Shown here piece by piece: positions 9,843-20,424 of a stretch of DNA of 64,000 nt. The position numbers were made by a program, and so were the translations under genes. The notes beneath the pieces were generated by a model. The model had not been told where the DNA came from. It was given only the letters and a program-made list of their open reading frames with translations, and searched no databases. This DNA comes from Bactericera cockerelli (Eukaryota; Arthropoda; Insecta; Hemiptera; Triozidae): assembly GCA_024516035.1 (NCBI GenBank), contig CM044955.1, positions 55,951,257 through 56,015,256 on the forward strand. Direction: 5' to 3'. Every line of letters begins with the position of its first letter. Positions within the stretch are counted from its first letter, which is position 1.

Positions 9843-10197
9843 CAAACCCCGAATTTTCTGCTCAAACAGCAAGAGCGCTACCCCCATTTCAATTTGGACC
9901 AGATGCCTTGGATCTATTCAATTCTATTTCCAAGTCTCTAGTGCTTGAAACGAAAGAGAAAGAGAAAGGGTGGTGCGGAAGAGAATGCCGTTGGCATTAG
10001 CACCGCCCTTGATCAAGTTTTGTTTTCTTAATTTTATTATCTATGTATGTATATATTCTATGTCAATATTTTGTAAAAAAAAAATTGATTTAACTTGTCT
10101 AATAAAAAAAAAAGAAAAAAAGAGAGACGTGCAGGGGAGTACTTTCCGACAAAGAGTGAGTTTCGCGGTACAAAGAGGAAATGGGCATCCGTGTTGA
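9843..10197 (+). pseudogene. Transposon protein C-terminus with nested insertion
   Basis: From 9845 the frame reads ...PPFQFGPDALDLFNSISKSL... up to about 9969. From 10132 it resumes as STFRQRVSFAVQRGNG before TGA at 10195-10197, matching the QRGN tails at 9449, 50615 and 58830. The 160 bases in between start with a hairpin-like GGTGCGGAAGAGAATGCCGT and end in TAATAAAAAAAAAAG, which looks like the poly(A) end of a second, 5'-truncated element inserted into the first. An ag precedes 9843, so a host exon was considered, but the tail homology favours a transposon. Confidence 0.45.
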
Positions 10198-10393
10198 GCA
10201 CACTGAATAAAGAAGATGTTTTAAATGAAATATATTATATCAATTAACCTAGTGAAAAAAAGAAAAAAATAACTTTGAAATGTAATTTAATATGAGCCAT
10301 GTCGAGATATATTTTGTCCGTTCAAAAGCGTTGCCACAAAAACAATCATCATAGTGATTTATTTTAGTTATTATGATATAAATATTTTTTTAG

Positions 10394-10448
10394 ACCCAAA
10401 AGGGACATCTGGACAGATACACCACTGACAAGGCTAAGGACATCATAG
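10394..10448 (+). CDS. Exon of unidentified protein gene (exon A)
   Basis: Preceded by a T-rich acceptor (ttttttag) and followed by ATAG|gtaaac. Only one of three frames is open; it starts at phase 0, reads TQKGHLDRYTTDKAKDII and ends in phase 1. The next exon at 12997 begins with two bases, completing a glycine codon. An alternative donor 33 bases downstream (GCAG|gtggct) keeps the same phase. The upstream exon is not identified. The assignment rests on splice phase and composition only. Confidence 0.4.
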
Positions 10449-10481
10449 GTAAACGAGAATTAAGGACAGCAGGTGGCTATA

Positions 10482-10983
10482 GCATCTAGTCCGGCAAACT
10501 CATTTCAAAATGAGTTTTTCCCACCAAAAGCTTTCCTACTCTCCCTATTTCTTTCTCTCACTCTCCTTCTTTTTGATCTTCTCTCTCTACTTCTTTTTAT
10601 CTCCTATAAAGGTTCACTTTCGACAGATTAAACATCGTCCTCTCTAGGGCTGAAAAGTATTCACATCAAACGGATAACATGGTCTCATGGACATAGGAAA
10701 CCCATGGTAGCTTCGTAAACCCGAGTAGCTAACATGTTTATCCGCTCATGTATGTACTTAGTTCCTAGACTACCTAACTACTTGTAAAGGATATTATAAA
10801 TGTAAGTAACGTTTTAGAACAGACAAAAGAAGTCGGCCCTTTCTGGAACAAAGAGTATCCATCGCTATCCAGAAAGACAACGCATCTTGTGTGATGGGGA
10901 CCTTACCCAACTGCTTGCAAATAGAAGAGATTTTTTTACGTAATATTTTAAAATCATATAAAAACTTATAAAGTTAAAAAAAG
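10482..10983. other. Intronic stretch, no feature recognised
   Basis: Lies in the 2.55-kb intron between exons A and B; pyrimidine-rich at 10530-10600. Confidence 0.4.
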
Positions 10984-11127
10984 GTATTACATTTGTGTTA
11001 ATCACTTTCGTGATATCACAACTACTCAAACTCAATTTATTGAATCCACGCTGAAACCGGGACTTGAACCACCGACCTCCAGGTTTCAAGTCCGCCGCCT
11101 TGTCGATGAAGCTACTGAGGTCGGTTG
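10984..11127 (-). repeat. tRNA-derived SINE, type 2
   Basis: On the - strand: head accgacctcagtagcttcat, anticodon-side ggcggcggacttgaaacctg, then a B-box-like gttcaagtcccggtttcagc. A core follows, with gtgatatcacgaaagtgatt and the end acacaaatgtaatac. Sister copies at 19590, 21088, 24316, 27995, 50466, 56061, 58431, 59562, 59916 and 63527 make this the commonest SINE in the window. Confidence 0.85.
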
Positions 11128-11212
11128 ATAAAAATCTTAGAACAGTGAGAACAAAAAAATTGCCCACTAAAAAAATATCTAGTTTCTAGTTCTGGGTCAT
11201 TTACAATTATTC

Positions 11213-11600
11213 ATCCTCTAATATTCATTATTCATCCTGAAATATTCATTATCCATCCTTGAATATTCATTTTTCATCCTGGAATATTCATTATTTATTC
11301 TAGAATATTTATAATTCATCCTAGAACATTCATTATTTATCCTAGAATATTCATTATTCATCCTGGAATATTCATTATTTATTCTAGAATATTCATTATT
11401 CATCCTAGAATATTCATTATTTATCCTGGAATATTCATTATTCATTCTAGAATATTTATTATTCATCCTAGAATATTCATTATTCATCCTAGAATATTCA
11501 TTATTCATCCTGGAATATTCATTATTCATCCTAGAATATTCATTATTTATCCTAGAATATTCATTGTTCATACAATAATATTCATTATTCATCCAAAAAA
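11213..11600. repeat. 21-bp minisatellite, about 18 copies
   Basis: The unit is attattcatcctagaatattc with few changes. Because 21 is a multiple of three, the - strand stays open for 124 codons as a MNNEYSR heptad repeat. It is intronic to the + strand gene model, has no splice or start context, and is most simply a minisatellite. Confidence 0.9.
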
Positions 11601-12328
11601 TACAAAAAATTCTATCCTGTACAAACTGGAGGGAAACAAATCACTGCGGTTCTGCAGAGTTGGCTGAAAACTGGACGAATTAGGGCAGGTTGATTGGTCG
11701 ACTATTGTAAAAAAGTTAAGATAAACAAAATTTAAACAATTTAAAAACTTTCAACTTTTGAATTCAGCTCAATCGGAACTTGACTGATTGAGCCATAACT
11801 TATGTACCTTTTCTCGGAAACTATTTTTTATTTATTTACATTACTTCCCATTTCTTTTTCTTTATGTGAAACATGACTTTACTTGGAAATAAATTGAATA
11901 GAATTCCAATTTATTCCATTCAACTCTTCGACTTTTCAGGTGTGATCCTTTAGCATCAGGAACTTTGATTGAAATTCCATCGCGTCGTTTAACCTGAAAT
12001 GGTGTTTCAGTCATTTTTTGAAATACGACTAAATAAATCTAACATTTTATTTCTCCTAACTCAATTTCGAAAAGAAGTCCGTATTTCACTAGCATTCCAT
12101 AGTAGTTATTCCTGTATGTACCATTGTACCACCTTATTTTTTCATATTTTTTCTTGAGGAAACTTGATTTAGTTCCGTTTTTAGATATTCAAAAAAAGAT
12201 AAAATACTGAATAATACGAGTCATACGACCTATCGGTATAATGAAAGAGTTTGAAATATTTGGGATATTTAATATGAAAAACTACTGCTCCTAGTAGGCA
12301 ATGTTTTTTTAATTAGATTATTCTAACT
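11601..12328. other. Intronic stretch, no feature supported
   Basis: A fair acceptor (gacttttcag) at 11938 precedes a short open frame of 18 codons ending at TGA. No phase-compatible upstream donor was found, so it is not called an exon. Confidence 0.4.
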
Positions 12329-12562
12329 CAGACCTGCAACAATGGAGCTACAACTCCACAAATTAAATTCCTAGTCAGACCAGCAACAATGGAGTCACAA
12401 CTCCATAAATTAATTTCCTAGTCAGACCAGCAACAATGGAGCTACAACTCCACAAGAATAATTCCTAGTCAGACCAACAACAATGGAGCTATAACTCCAC
12501 AAACTAAATTCCAAGTAAGAGCCGCAACATTGAAGCTACAACTCCACAAATTTAATTCCAAA
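12329..12562. repeat. 47-bp tandem repeat, 5 copies
   Basis: Units start at 12329, 12376, 12423, 12470 and 12517 (cagaccagcaacaatggagc + tacaactccacaaattaaat + tcctagt), with exact 47-base spacing and 5-15% divergence. TGGAG and CTCCA flank a short stem inside each unit. Confidence 0.9.
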
Positions 12563-12996
12563 CAATGGTTTATGAAACCACACAATTTGTTTCTCTCAAA
12601 ACCTTTGTGCCAGAATTTAAATAATAATATTTTTTCATACAACGGACCTAATGTATCGATATTATCCAAGATAAGGCTATTTTTCTCGTTACTTTATTTC
12701 CATAAAAACAAACCTGAGGGCCCTTTATTATTTTGTGATGCCTTAATCTGAGAAAAAAAGTTCATTATTTTGCTAACCTTTCAATATTTAAATTTTCAAA
12801 ACATTTCTCCCATCGGAACAGAAATGATGGATTGATGGCAAGGAAAACCCAAGTTAATTCCTTGAGGAAACGTCAACATCACAGGTAGATGTGATTTTTA
12901 CCCAACATTGTTTCGTATCAGAGGAAAATGAGTTGCACGTGTATAAGCTGACTGAAAAATCGGATTCTTTTAACTTTTAACAGGTTCTTTTAACAG
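12563..12996. other. Intronic stretch upstream of exon B
   Basis: No repeat or coding signal. Ends with a duplicated pyrimidine-rich acceptor region (ttttaacag twice, 12983 and 12996). Confidence 0.5.
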
Positions 12997-13196
12997 GTAC
13001 AGACCGAAAAGACAATTTCGCTCTCTTTAACCGAATAGAACACGCAACCTTCAGATCTGCTCCTTCAAACGATCTGTCTTCTCAGCCAACTCGGCTGATG
13101 AATGAGAAATTCTCGGGACGATGTAAAATCAACAGTTTAAAATTCGCGCTCTCTAAATTAATAAAGTCAAAGTTGGTTTCGAAAACATTGAATTTG
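12997..13196 (+). CDS. Exon of unidentified protein gene (exon B)
   Basis: The acceptor is ttcttttaacag and the donor is AATTTG|gtaatt. After two leading bases that complete the codon left by exon A, 66 codons are open; the other two frames stop. The peptide is basic and polar (TDRKDNFALFNRIEHATFRS at the start, a run of KSL/LIKSK near the end). It ends at phase 0, matching an acceptor at 13360. No domain recognised. Only 163 bases separate it from the next exon. Confidence 0.5.
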
Positions 13197-13359
13197 GTAA
13201 TTTAAATAATAATTTAAGCATTTTATTATTTCAAAGAATTTGTAGTTTATAAAGAAAGAAACAACAGAATCCTATAAACAAGTCCTACTTACAAAGTTAA
13301 ACAAAAAAAAAAAATAAACAAACTATAAATTCGTTTTAACTTAAATTACAGTCCTAAAG

Positions 13360-13591
13360 TGGTTCTCAATTTGTAAATTAGAATCGACAATGACCACCTG
13401 TCGTCCATGTATCGATGCCACCGCCAAACCTAAATACGACTCTCGCTTAGGGTTGGGAACCACTGGCCTCAGGCGCCAAGAATCCCGCCAGATGGCTTCA
13501 AAACTTCGACACTCAGTGCTTGAACATATCGAATCGAAATCAAATACTTGTATGGCGCCTCCAACTGCTAAACAAAGTGAGGATCGTCCAG
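13360..13591 (+). CDS. Exon of unidentified protein gene (exon C)
   Basis: Open for 77 codons plus one base. The donor is GTCCAG|gtttgt. A start at 13360 (cctaaag|TGG) keeps phase 0 with exon B. The stronger-looking acceptors at 13351 and 13381 would need a phase-1 predecessor, so the 5' edge is uncertain. The frame contains an internal ATG at 13390 followed by MTTCRPCIDATAKPKYDSRL and a Gly/Arg/Gln-rich middle. The trailing G joins GC of exon D to make Gly. Coding-like codon use contrasts with flanking introns. Family unknown. Confidence 0.5.
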
Positions 13592-13644
13592 GTTTGTAAT
13601 AAAACCATGATAAATAATAGGTATTATTTTGATAGTATTATAAG

Positions 13645-13992
13645 CAGCCTCCGTGGCGTAACAGCCTCCGTGGCGTAATGGTTGTGACTACTGCCCGTGG
13701 TCCAGAGTTCCCGAGTTCAACTCCCGGCTGGGGCAGACTTTTCGAAGAAAATTCTGTTCCATCCAAACACGTGAGGCTGCCATTTCCGGCCCTACCCAGG
13801 CTGGGTGAGGTTAATGTGGGTAGCTGGTACGATTCCCAGCGAATGGAGGGTAAAACCCCCGTCCTAATCCAGGACGTTAAATCAAGTAGAATCGTTGGCG
13901 TTAGGAAGGGCATCCAGCCATAAAAAAAAAACGTGCTCCACCCTACCAACCTCAACCATGAGGTTGAACAATGCCGACCCCACAAGCAATAT
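13645..13992 (+). repeat. tRNA-derived SINE, type 3, nearly full length
   Basis: Head gcctccgtggcgtaatggtt (its first 17 bases duplicated just upstream at 13645), B-box-like gttcaactcccggctggggc, then the core ggctgggtgaggttaatgtg and ggtaaaacccccgtcc. The 3' part is ggcgttaggaagggcatcca and aacctcaaccatgaggttga. Copies at 22841(-), 25711, 37101, 49356 and 52879. It lies in the intron between exons C and D. Confidence 0.85.
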
Positions 13993-15404
13993 AACTAATA
14001 TGGATAAAAGCAAGGGATATATATTTTGATAGTATTATATCAATATAAACAGTATATAAAGAACATTATAAAATTCAAAGATCAAAAAAAAAAAAAAAAT
14101 AAAATAACACAATACTTTCGATTTCTAAATTAAAAAAATATCAGAAGTAATATTTAGAATATTTAGCTGATTATCATAGAGTTGCAAGCAAGGAAGCTAG
14201 TAGCTAGCGTAGATCATGTGTTAAACACATCAGATTTCTTCGGAACAATTACTCGTAAGTTAACAACAGTTTCAAGAAAATAATTTTTTATTGATTTGAT
14301 GTGCCATACTGTCCTTTCTTGCTTTGAGTATACCAACGGTAAACTTGATAATTCTTCTTATATATTTTACTGGTAGTTCGATCCTAATCAGGGTGGGTGA
14401 GGTTAGATTCTGTAGCTGGTATATAATATAAATTGAACAAAGTTCCTGATATGATCATTAAACATACTAGTAAAATCAACTGAAAAAGAAATAAATACAA
14501 TTTATTAATAAATATTATGTATTGGATCAACCTTAAACTACATTCCTAAACTTAAACTACCTTCGATGGCACTGTATAGTTATAGTAGGTATAGCAATTG
14601 AATACTATTTGAATCCTACTTATCGGTTTCTCTGTCGGAGAAACGCCGCGCGCGCTGCCACTCACAATAACTCCTGCCCTCTTTGCCTTCGAGTTATGCT
14701 CAAAATATTGTAACGTAAATATTTATACAACACATCATAATTTTAGAAGTCCCAGGTCACTTTTCGTTTTCGACACATAAATAAATGTAAAAGTTGAGTT
14801 GGAACTCCCAATGACTTTTGTAACCATGTACTCGTCTTCTTATCATTTTCAGCAATTTTGACAATATTATGTACCTATCCTCATATACATACATATTACT
14901 CGTAGATTATTCATATCAAAATGTGTCTGTCCTTTGATAAATGTGTCAATATTGTCTAGTTCGGTGAATTTTATATTGTATGTATTGCGCATAAAAGCTT
15001 AAAGAATACGGCATTAGAGAACCTTATTCTTTACATGTCTTTCAACATCTTGGGAAAATGTTCACAGTTCAATCAATGTTGGAAAAAACGACAGCTGAAG
15101 AGAAAATCCTCTTAAACTCTGGAGAGTTAGAACGTAATCCGTTGAAATTAAGGAAATTATGTAGGGGTAGAGTGAGAAATGAGTGGAAAATGTCAAAAAT
15201 CATATTTCTTGTAATCTCCCGATTTATTGTCGTCTTTACAATTCTAAGCTTAACATGGATGATCTCGTCAGGATATAAAAAAAAACAGTTTCCAGAAGGA
15301 TGAGACACTGTGAAGATGTCAATGTGACTGTTTTTATAGGATCCATAAATTTTATTCGCAAACCATTACTGCATTAATAATTACTTTATTATTCTTTTTA
15401 ATAG
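13993..15404. other. Intronic stretch with one orphan ORF pair
   Basis: Contains a 14375-14420 fragment of the SINE core (ggtgggtgaggttagattctg) and otherwise AT-rich sequence. The ORF at 15058-15303 (+) mirrors one on the - strand and has no splice support; I do not call it. Confidence 0.5.
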
Positions 15405-16138
15405 GCAGAGCAGAGTTTGCAAAACAGTACCAGATTCTGGACATGTTCGAAGGAGATGAATTGGACAAAAAACTAGCCCTACTCAGTGTCGAAGATCTTG
15501 AGAATATTGTCGCCCAAGAGAACAAGGACATTTCGTGTGCCCTCACAATGGCGAGAAAAAACAACATCGATCTGAGCAGCAAGCAAAATGAAGGGAAGCA
15601 AATTTGCAGACGTGAGAACGGGGGCATTCTCAGTCGAGTGTGTGACACAGATGAGGATATATCCGCGGACGTGGTGGCTAGGATGCTACACGCAGCAGAG
15701 GTCAAGTCTGCGCTGACGGCGCCACCGCAAGTCATCTACAACTTACTGTTCGGTGACGCTGACTACGAACCACTGCCCGTCATCTCTGCGGCCTACGACA
15801 CCTACCTCAGCGACGTGGTTGTACCTCTTGCGGCGCCTGCGAACTTAGAAACTGATCCGGACTTGAAGGATGCTACTAGACTGGACGCGACAGCGGACTG
15901 TCAGTCACAGGGCAGTGAGGACGAGGCATCCCAGACTTCTGAAACTGTGGAGCACCTGCGGACGGAACTTATGAGGAAAGTTCTCAACTTGACAGGCGAG
16001 GAAGCTACTTTAGATGAACTTCTCTTAGGACGACAACAAGAGATGCCAAAAGACCTTTCAGCGACGCTCAGTGATTTTGAATTACTGATTGAACCGGAAG
16101 AGTCCAAGTACCAGAGTCTTTTTCAGCTGAGGGGCTCT
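15405..16138 (+). CDS. Main exon of unidentified acidic protein (exon D)
   Basis: The acceptor is ctttttaatag, and the exon begins with two bases completing the Gly codon of exon C. It gives 244 codons rich in Asp/Glu/Leu/Ala with no low-complexity bias, starting RAEFAKQYQILD then MFEGDELDKKLALLSVEDLE. This helical, acidic segment is followed by a region with LLFGDADYEPLPVISAAYDT, a Ser/Glu/Asp/Gln-rich linker (QSQGSEDEASQTSE), and a second helical acidic stretch (TEEATLDELLLG-like, SATLSDFELLIEPEE). No signal peptide or membrane segment. I do not recognise the family. GC content rises sharply over the exon, as expected for coding sequence here. If read without splicing the frame continues to TGA at 16181-16183. 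Confidence 0.75.
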
Positions 16139-16193
16139 GTGCCCCCGGCTTGGTTTCCTGACCATTATGCCCTGTTCCCCTGACTCCCCCCAG
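16139..16193 (+). other. Possible 55-base intron between exons D and E
   Basis: The 3' end is a strong pyrimidine tract plus acceptor (ctgttcccctgactccccccag, with CTGAC as branch-like motif). The 5' end would be TCT|gtgccc, a weak donor. Removal keeps the frame (244 codons, then Gly-Gln-Leu-Glu). Retention gives a 14-residue alternative end (VPPAWFPDHYALFP) and TGA. A one-base frameshift or assembly error is the competing explanation. Confidence 0.4.
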
Positions 16194-16304
16194 GGGCAGC
16201 TGGAGAAGATAGACAACCCCATGGCTGTTCTGGAGAGGGCGTGGCAGCAGGTGCAGCCGGCAGACATGAAACCTTCAGAGGGAATTCATATGATAGGGTT
16301 GTAA
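16194..16304 (+). CDS. Terminal exon of unidentified protein (exon E)
   Basis: 36 codons from GGG CAG CTG GAG to TAA at 16302-16304, reading GQLEKIDNPMAVLERAWQQV then QPADMKPSEGIHMIGL. Composition and codon use continue the coding character of exon D in a frame shifted by +1, which is why a splice or a frameshift is required. An ATTAAA at 16321 and AATAAA at 16344 follow closely. Confidence 0.5.
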   Translation, partial: GQLEKIDNPMAVLERAWQQVQPADMKPSEGIHMIGL

Positions 16305-16320
16305 TGGTTCTCATGCGTTG

Positions 16321-16349
16321 ATTAAAAGAGAAAGAAAGATATGAATAAA
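16321..16349 (+). terminator. Polyadenylation signals
   Basis: ATTAAA at 16321-16326 and AATAAA at 16344-16349 lie 17-45 bases after the predicted stop codon, consistent with the 3' end of the gene. Confidence 0.55.
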
Positions 16350-17485
16350 AGAGAAGATATTGAACATGCTAATGTTTTTTTTTCTTCATGTAAACATTCT
16401 GAGAAAAATCGAGTTACAATATTATTTTTTTCAAGTACTTTCTTCAAAGTTATTAAGATCAATCTCTCAAAGTTTGAGCACTAGTCATGATTTTATGATT
16501 TATTTAAGAAAAAAATATATTTGTGTCTTGCTAAATAATAACTTAAAGGCATCCTAAAAATAATTGTAAATATGAGCCTTCCGTAAACTTGTCAGTTAAT
16601 TACATAAATATATGATTAGAAAGGTATTCTGAGAAAAAGAATGCCTTTCTACACTGAAAGCCGTTTCAGAGCTGTGTTTACAAAATTCCACAACAATGTC
16701 TGACATAACACTTGCATAATAGATACACAAGGGCTGAGTTGGGAACATCGGAATAATATTGCAATTCTATGCGAAGGCATGCAAAGGTCGAGTGCATGAC
16801 TTGAAATGCACTTCTGTGTGCATGCATGTTCACCCTTGAAGACAATTACATAATTATGACTCGTGTTGAGTAAATCTTGACTTGGTAAGTTCGTACCTTT
16901 AAGGTTTATTTTTAAGTAAAATTCATTAAAAAGAAACAACGGTTTGTGACAAAAAAGTACTTTTCCGTATTTTCTTTACAAAATTTTGCCATTTAAATAA
17001 TACAATATAATAATAATAATAATAATAAATGGCCGCAGCACGGGTGTATATTTACGAGCCTAGCTCTATTTACAAACAGAAAATAAATAACATCCATATA
17101 TCAATATAGGTACATTATACATTAAAGTACACAATTATGATATTTTCAGACACCAAAAGTATCTTTACTTCTTTTTTCTTCTTCTTTTTTTTGACATTTT
17201 CTTTGAGTTTTGCATAACCTTTTTTATGGCTTTTCTGAACTTTTGTTATATGCCTCCTTTTTATGGACGAAAATAATTATCTACAAATTTTCCTATTCAG
17301 GCAATATGCCATTTTGTCATTACATAATATTACGAAAACAATAAAAAGTTGGTTACCCCTGAAAAGGTACCTGTACCATTTCTGAATTCCCACAAGACCG
17401 AATCAATAATTACATCTTTGTAAATAGGTAATTACATTTTATACTCTTCACTAATAGAACTTTACATTAATTTACTGTTGCAAAC
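16350..17485. other. Intergenic AT-rich stretch
   Basis: (AAT)n microsatellite at 17007-17031. No coding frame supported. Confidence 0.5.
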
Positions 17486-17750
17486 GTCTGGCTGGGGGAC
17501 GTTAAACAGGGAGAAGACCAGTGTCTCGCTAGCGGACTATAAACAGAGAACAGACTAGCCAACCCTTACAAGCGAGGCTAGCTTGTAGTTTCCTGAGGGT
17601 TTAATGGCTTAAAAGAAAAAGTCCAAGTCCTCACGATGGTTGATTGCACATAGAAATATGTGATTCAGGACGAGCCAACTTTGAAATAAAGTTGGCTGGA
17701 GACCATCATTCCCCCCTCCAGCTGTAGCCAAACTGGCTACAACAACAACA
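17486..17750 (+). repeat. Diverged copy of the ctggctgggggac repeat family
   Basis: Begins gtctggctgggggacgttaa + acagggagaagaccagt, then a second subrepeat (gactataaacagagaacaga). The right part differs from the copies at 2363 and 6144 and contains agttggctggagaccatcat near the end. Confidence 0.6.
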
Positions 17751-18317
17751 ACTGTTGCAAATTTTGCTGATTTTTCATTTTATCCACACGTGTCATGAAT
17801 GTATTGGATATTTTATTTTATGTAAAAAAAATGGACATGTGATGTTCACCATCAAAAAATGAAGAATGAAATGAAAAGCTGGCGCTGTCTGCTATTAGTG
17901 GCTCCATCCATTATTCTTCACAAATTCAAATTCCTCTCTTTATGCTATCTGATGTTTTTTTTACGATTGAAGAACTCCACATTAAAAGACGATTTCGTTA
18001 CGGCCTAAATATGTACATAATTCATGCCGACAGAAGGGCATTCAAAGGCCTCGAATTATTCAATCGGACTTAACAGAACATTTTCAAAGGAGCGTTTGGA
18101 ATTTCTAGAGTTTTACTATCGAAGCTGTACATGACATTATTTTTATGAGAAAAATAAATAGAGTTCTTGCTTTTACGAACATTTTTCTTTTTGTCTAAGC
18201 GAATAACTGAAGACGGACTTTACAGACAGTAGACGTGATGGTATGCTCACATTCTTAACTGTTAATAACACCAACTGCTTGAATAATCAACCTACTGTTA
18301 TGTACAACATTATTTCT
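17751..18317. other. Stretch without recognised feature
   Basis: No repeats with copies in this window and no splice-supported frame. Confidence 0.5.
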
Positions 18318-18521
18318 GTCCCGGTAGCTCAGTGGTAAAGGCGGCACTCTGTGAAATCCAAAGATTCCAGAGCACGTGGGTTCGAAACCCAGCCGGGACA
18401 TGACAAGTTATCCTCCCATTTGGGATTTTTACCACATAATAATATGTTCTCGGCTTACTGCTGGAATACTGGGACTTTAATAGTCCTAAGCGGGCAGTAT
18501 AAATAAGGCAATATTATTATT
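18318..18521 (+). repeat. tRNA-derived SINE, type 1, full length
   Basis: The best copy of the family. Head gtcccggtagctcagtggta, B-box gtgggttcgaaacccagccg, core tgacaagttatcctcccatt, tttaccacataataatatgt, and tail aaataaggcaatattattat. The head could fold as a tRNA-like cloverleaf, but the extra arm region is irregular and the core follows directly. Confidence 0.9.
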
Positions 18522-18535
18522 AGGTATCTGACCTG

Positions 18536-18665
18536 GGAATAGCCAACATCACTAGGGTTCGAATTTTAATGGTCATCCATTCAAGTCCTAACCCGAATGG
18601 AGTTTGCATAGTGTCAGTGACATAACAAGAACTGGTGTATCCAACGTGTCATTCACGCTAGCCAA
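18536..18665 (-). repeat. 5S-derived SINE, diverged
   Basis: Read in reverse it starts ggctagcgtgaatgacacgt and carries the core end tgttggctattcccaggtca. The internal 5S-like block is degraded. Directly follows the type-1 SINE. Confidence 0.5.
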
Positions 18666-19589
18666 TTTTATACTTTCGATTTTAACTTAAAATCATAATA
18701 TTTTGACAAATAATACATGAAACTTAGCTCTTTATGGTCGAAAATATTCTCACAATATTCCCTCCTCTAATATTTAGCTCCCTTTCTATTTTTAACACCA
18801 ATCAAAAACAGCAACTGAAACTCTGACCCATTATTGCACAAACTCTTGATGTAATGTGACTTCTTTATCTTTATCAGTCTAAATCTCTTAATAAAGGTTG
18901 CTAAATGAAGTGAATTCTAAATAAAGGACTAAATACTGTTAAAACGCCATTATGAAAAGCCATTTTCACCACAGGAGATACCTCGAACTATTTCTTTAGA
19001 AAATATTTTATTATTTTCCGGTATTGGAAATGGTTATTTTCGTTTGTTTGTTTTTATGTTTTTTCCTGCTTCTAAAAATAAGTTGAGTTTATTTTTTAAA
19101 GACGGCTTTATACATGGTTGGATTTTTTTATCTCGATAGTGCTTTTTCTTTTTTTTCTCAGAATTTTTACATACCGAATTATTGATACTTCTTTCAAGTA
19201 GTTCCTAGAGAAATAGTTAATTCTTTCTAGATCGCTGAAGTCAAGCCATGTGAAATTCAAAATCTTTTTCATGTGTTTTTCAGTGGATATGTACCTATCT
19301 TTATTTTACATCAAATTTTCGCAAGTAACATTTTTTACTGTGGTGACGGGGAGAGAATTTAAAAAATTCCAACGCATAATGAATAGGTCCATTTTTGCAA
19401 ATTGAAAACATTAGCTAGAGTCATTCCAATTTTTGATACGTGCGTGTGCTTGCGTGAACTGAAATATTTGAAATAACAATAAATAAATATCACATTTTTT
19501 TGTACTCCCACAAGTTCATTTTCCATCTACAAGTTTGAATATTGTTTTCTACCCTATAAGTTGTTTTGCAAACTACGAGTAAATTTAAC
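18666..19589. other. AT-rich intergenic stretch
   Basis: Nothing supported. Confidence 0.5.
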
Positions 19590-19729
19590 AGACCTCAGTA
19601 GCTTGATCGATAAGGCGGCGGACTTGTAACCTGGAGGTCGGTGTCTCAAGTCCCGGATTCAGCGTAGATTTAGTGAAGCGAGTTTGAGTAATTGTGATAT
19701 CACGAAAGTGATTAAACACAAATATGATA
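19590..19729 (+). repeat. tRNA-derived SINE, type 2
   Basis: gacctcagtagcttgatcga head, taaggcggcggacttgtaac, B-box-like tcaagtcccggattcagcgt, core gtgatatcacgaaagtgatt. A second fragment of the core (agtaattgtgatatcacatg) lies at 19849-19880. Confidence 0.85.
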
Positions 19730-20424
19730 AAAAAATAATATATGTTTTCTTATATATGTTTTTAAATACGAGATATTAGTTGATGTGGCCGGATATTAAA
19801 CTATCTGCTCAAGCTCGATCAGAGTAATTAAGTGAAAGCATTCTGTAGTAATTGTGATATCACATGTTTAAACACTAATACAAAATATCTACTTTTCTGT
19901 TTATACTGATTAAAAAGAGATTTAGTTGATGGCATGGATACTCACTCTTATTCAGAACTATTACCTGCTGATGAGAGCAAATAAGCTCGAAACAGCTGTC
20001 CAGGTATGTTTCTGATATTCATGTACAATTGTACATCTAATACAACTTCTCACTTTTCTGTTTATATAGTCATTATACTGATCAGTAAAAAGTAGAAATG
20101 ACATCAAAACATGTTGGAAACTGGCGAGGAGCACAGTTTTGTGACACACCTGTATAATGTATCAATCCACCCTGACAGCCCCCCCCCCCCTCTTCCTTTA
20201 GACAGATATTTCTATCAATATGCAAAGAGAAGGACACCTTCACTCAATATTTCATATTCCTAAGAGCAGAGCTCATGGAAAATATGAAATTTAATGTGAT
20301 TGCTGAAACGTTGAAACATATAAATACAAAAATAAAAGTTTCTTTCAATATTTCTCAGACTTTTTGATGTACCTACAACTGATATAAAAAGGAGGAAAAA
20401 TTGTTTTTTTTTTTCTTCGTCTTG
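19730..20424. other. Stretch with poly-C run
   Basis: A 13-base C run lies near 20178-20190; nothing coding is supported. Confidence 0.5.

Noticed and set aside
9843..9969. Host-gene exon upstream of 10394
   Set aside because: The frame links to the QRGN transposon tail after an insertion, and its donors (gtgctt, gtggtg) are poor.
11218..11592. Protein made of MNNEYSR heptads
   Set aside because: It is the translation of a 21-bp minisatellite inside an intron, with no promoter or splice context.
11940..11994. Short exon CDPLASGTLIEIPSRRLT before a stop
   Set aside because: Good acceptor but no phase-2 partner upstream; too short to support.
15058..15308. Opposing 80-codon ORFs just before exon D
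   Set aside because: They mirror each other, lie in an intron and lack coding features.
18318..18400. Functional tRNA gene (good A and B box)
   Set aside because: The same head is present in several copies all joined to the same SINE core, with irregular anticodon-arm spacing. The same applies to the head at 29564.
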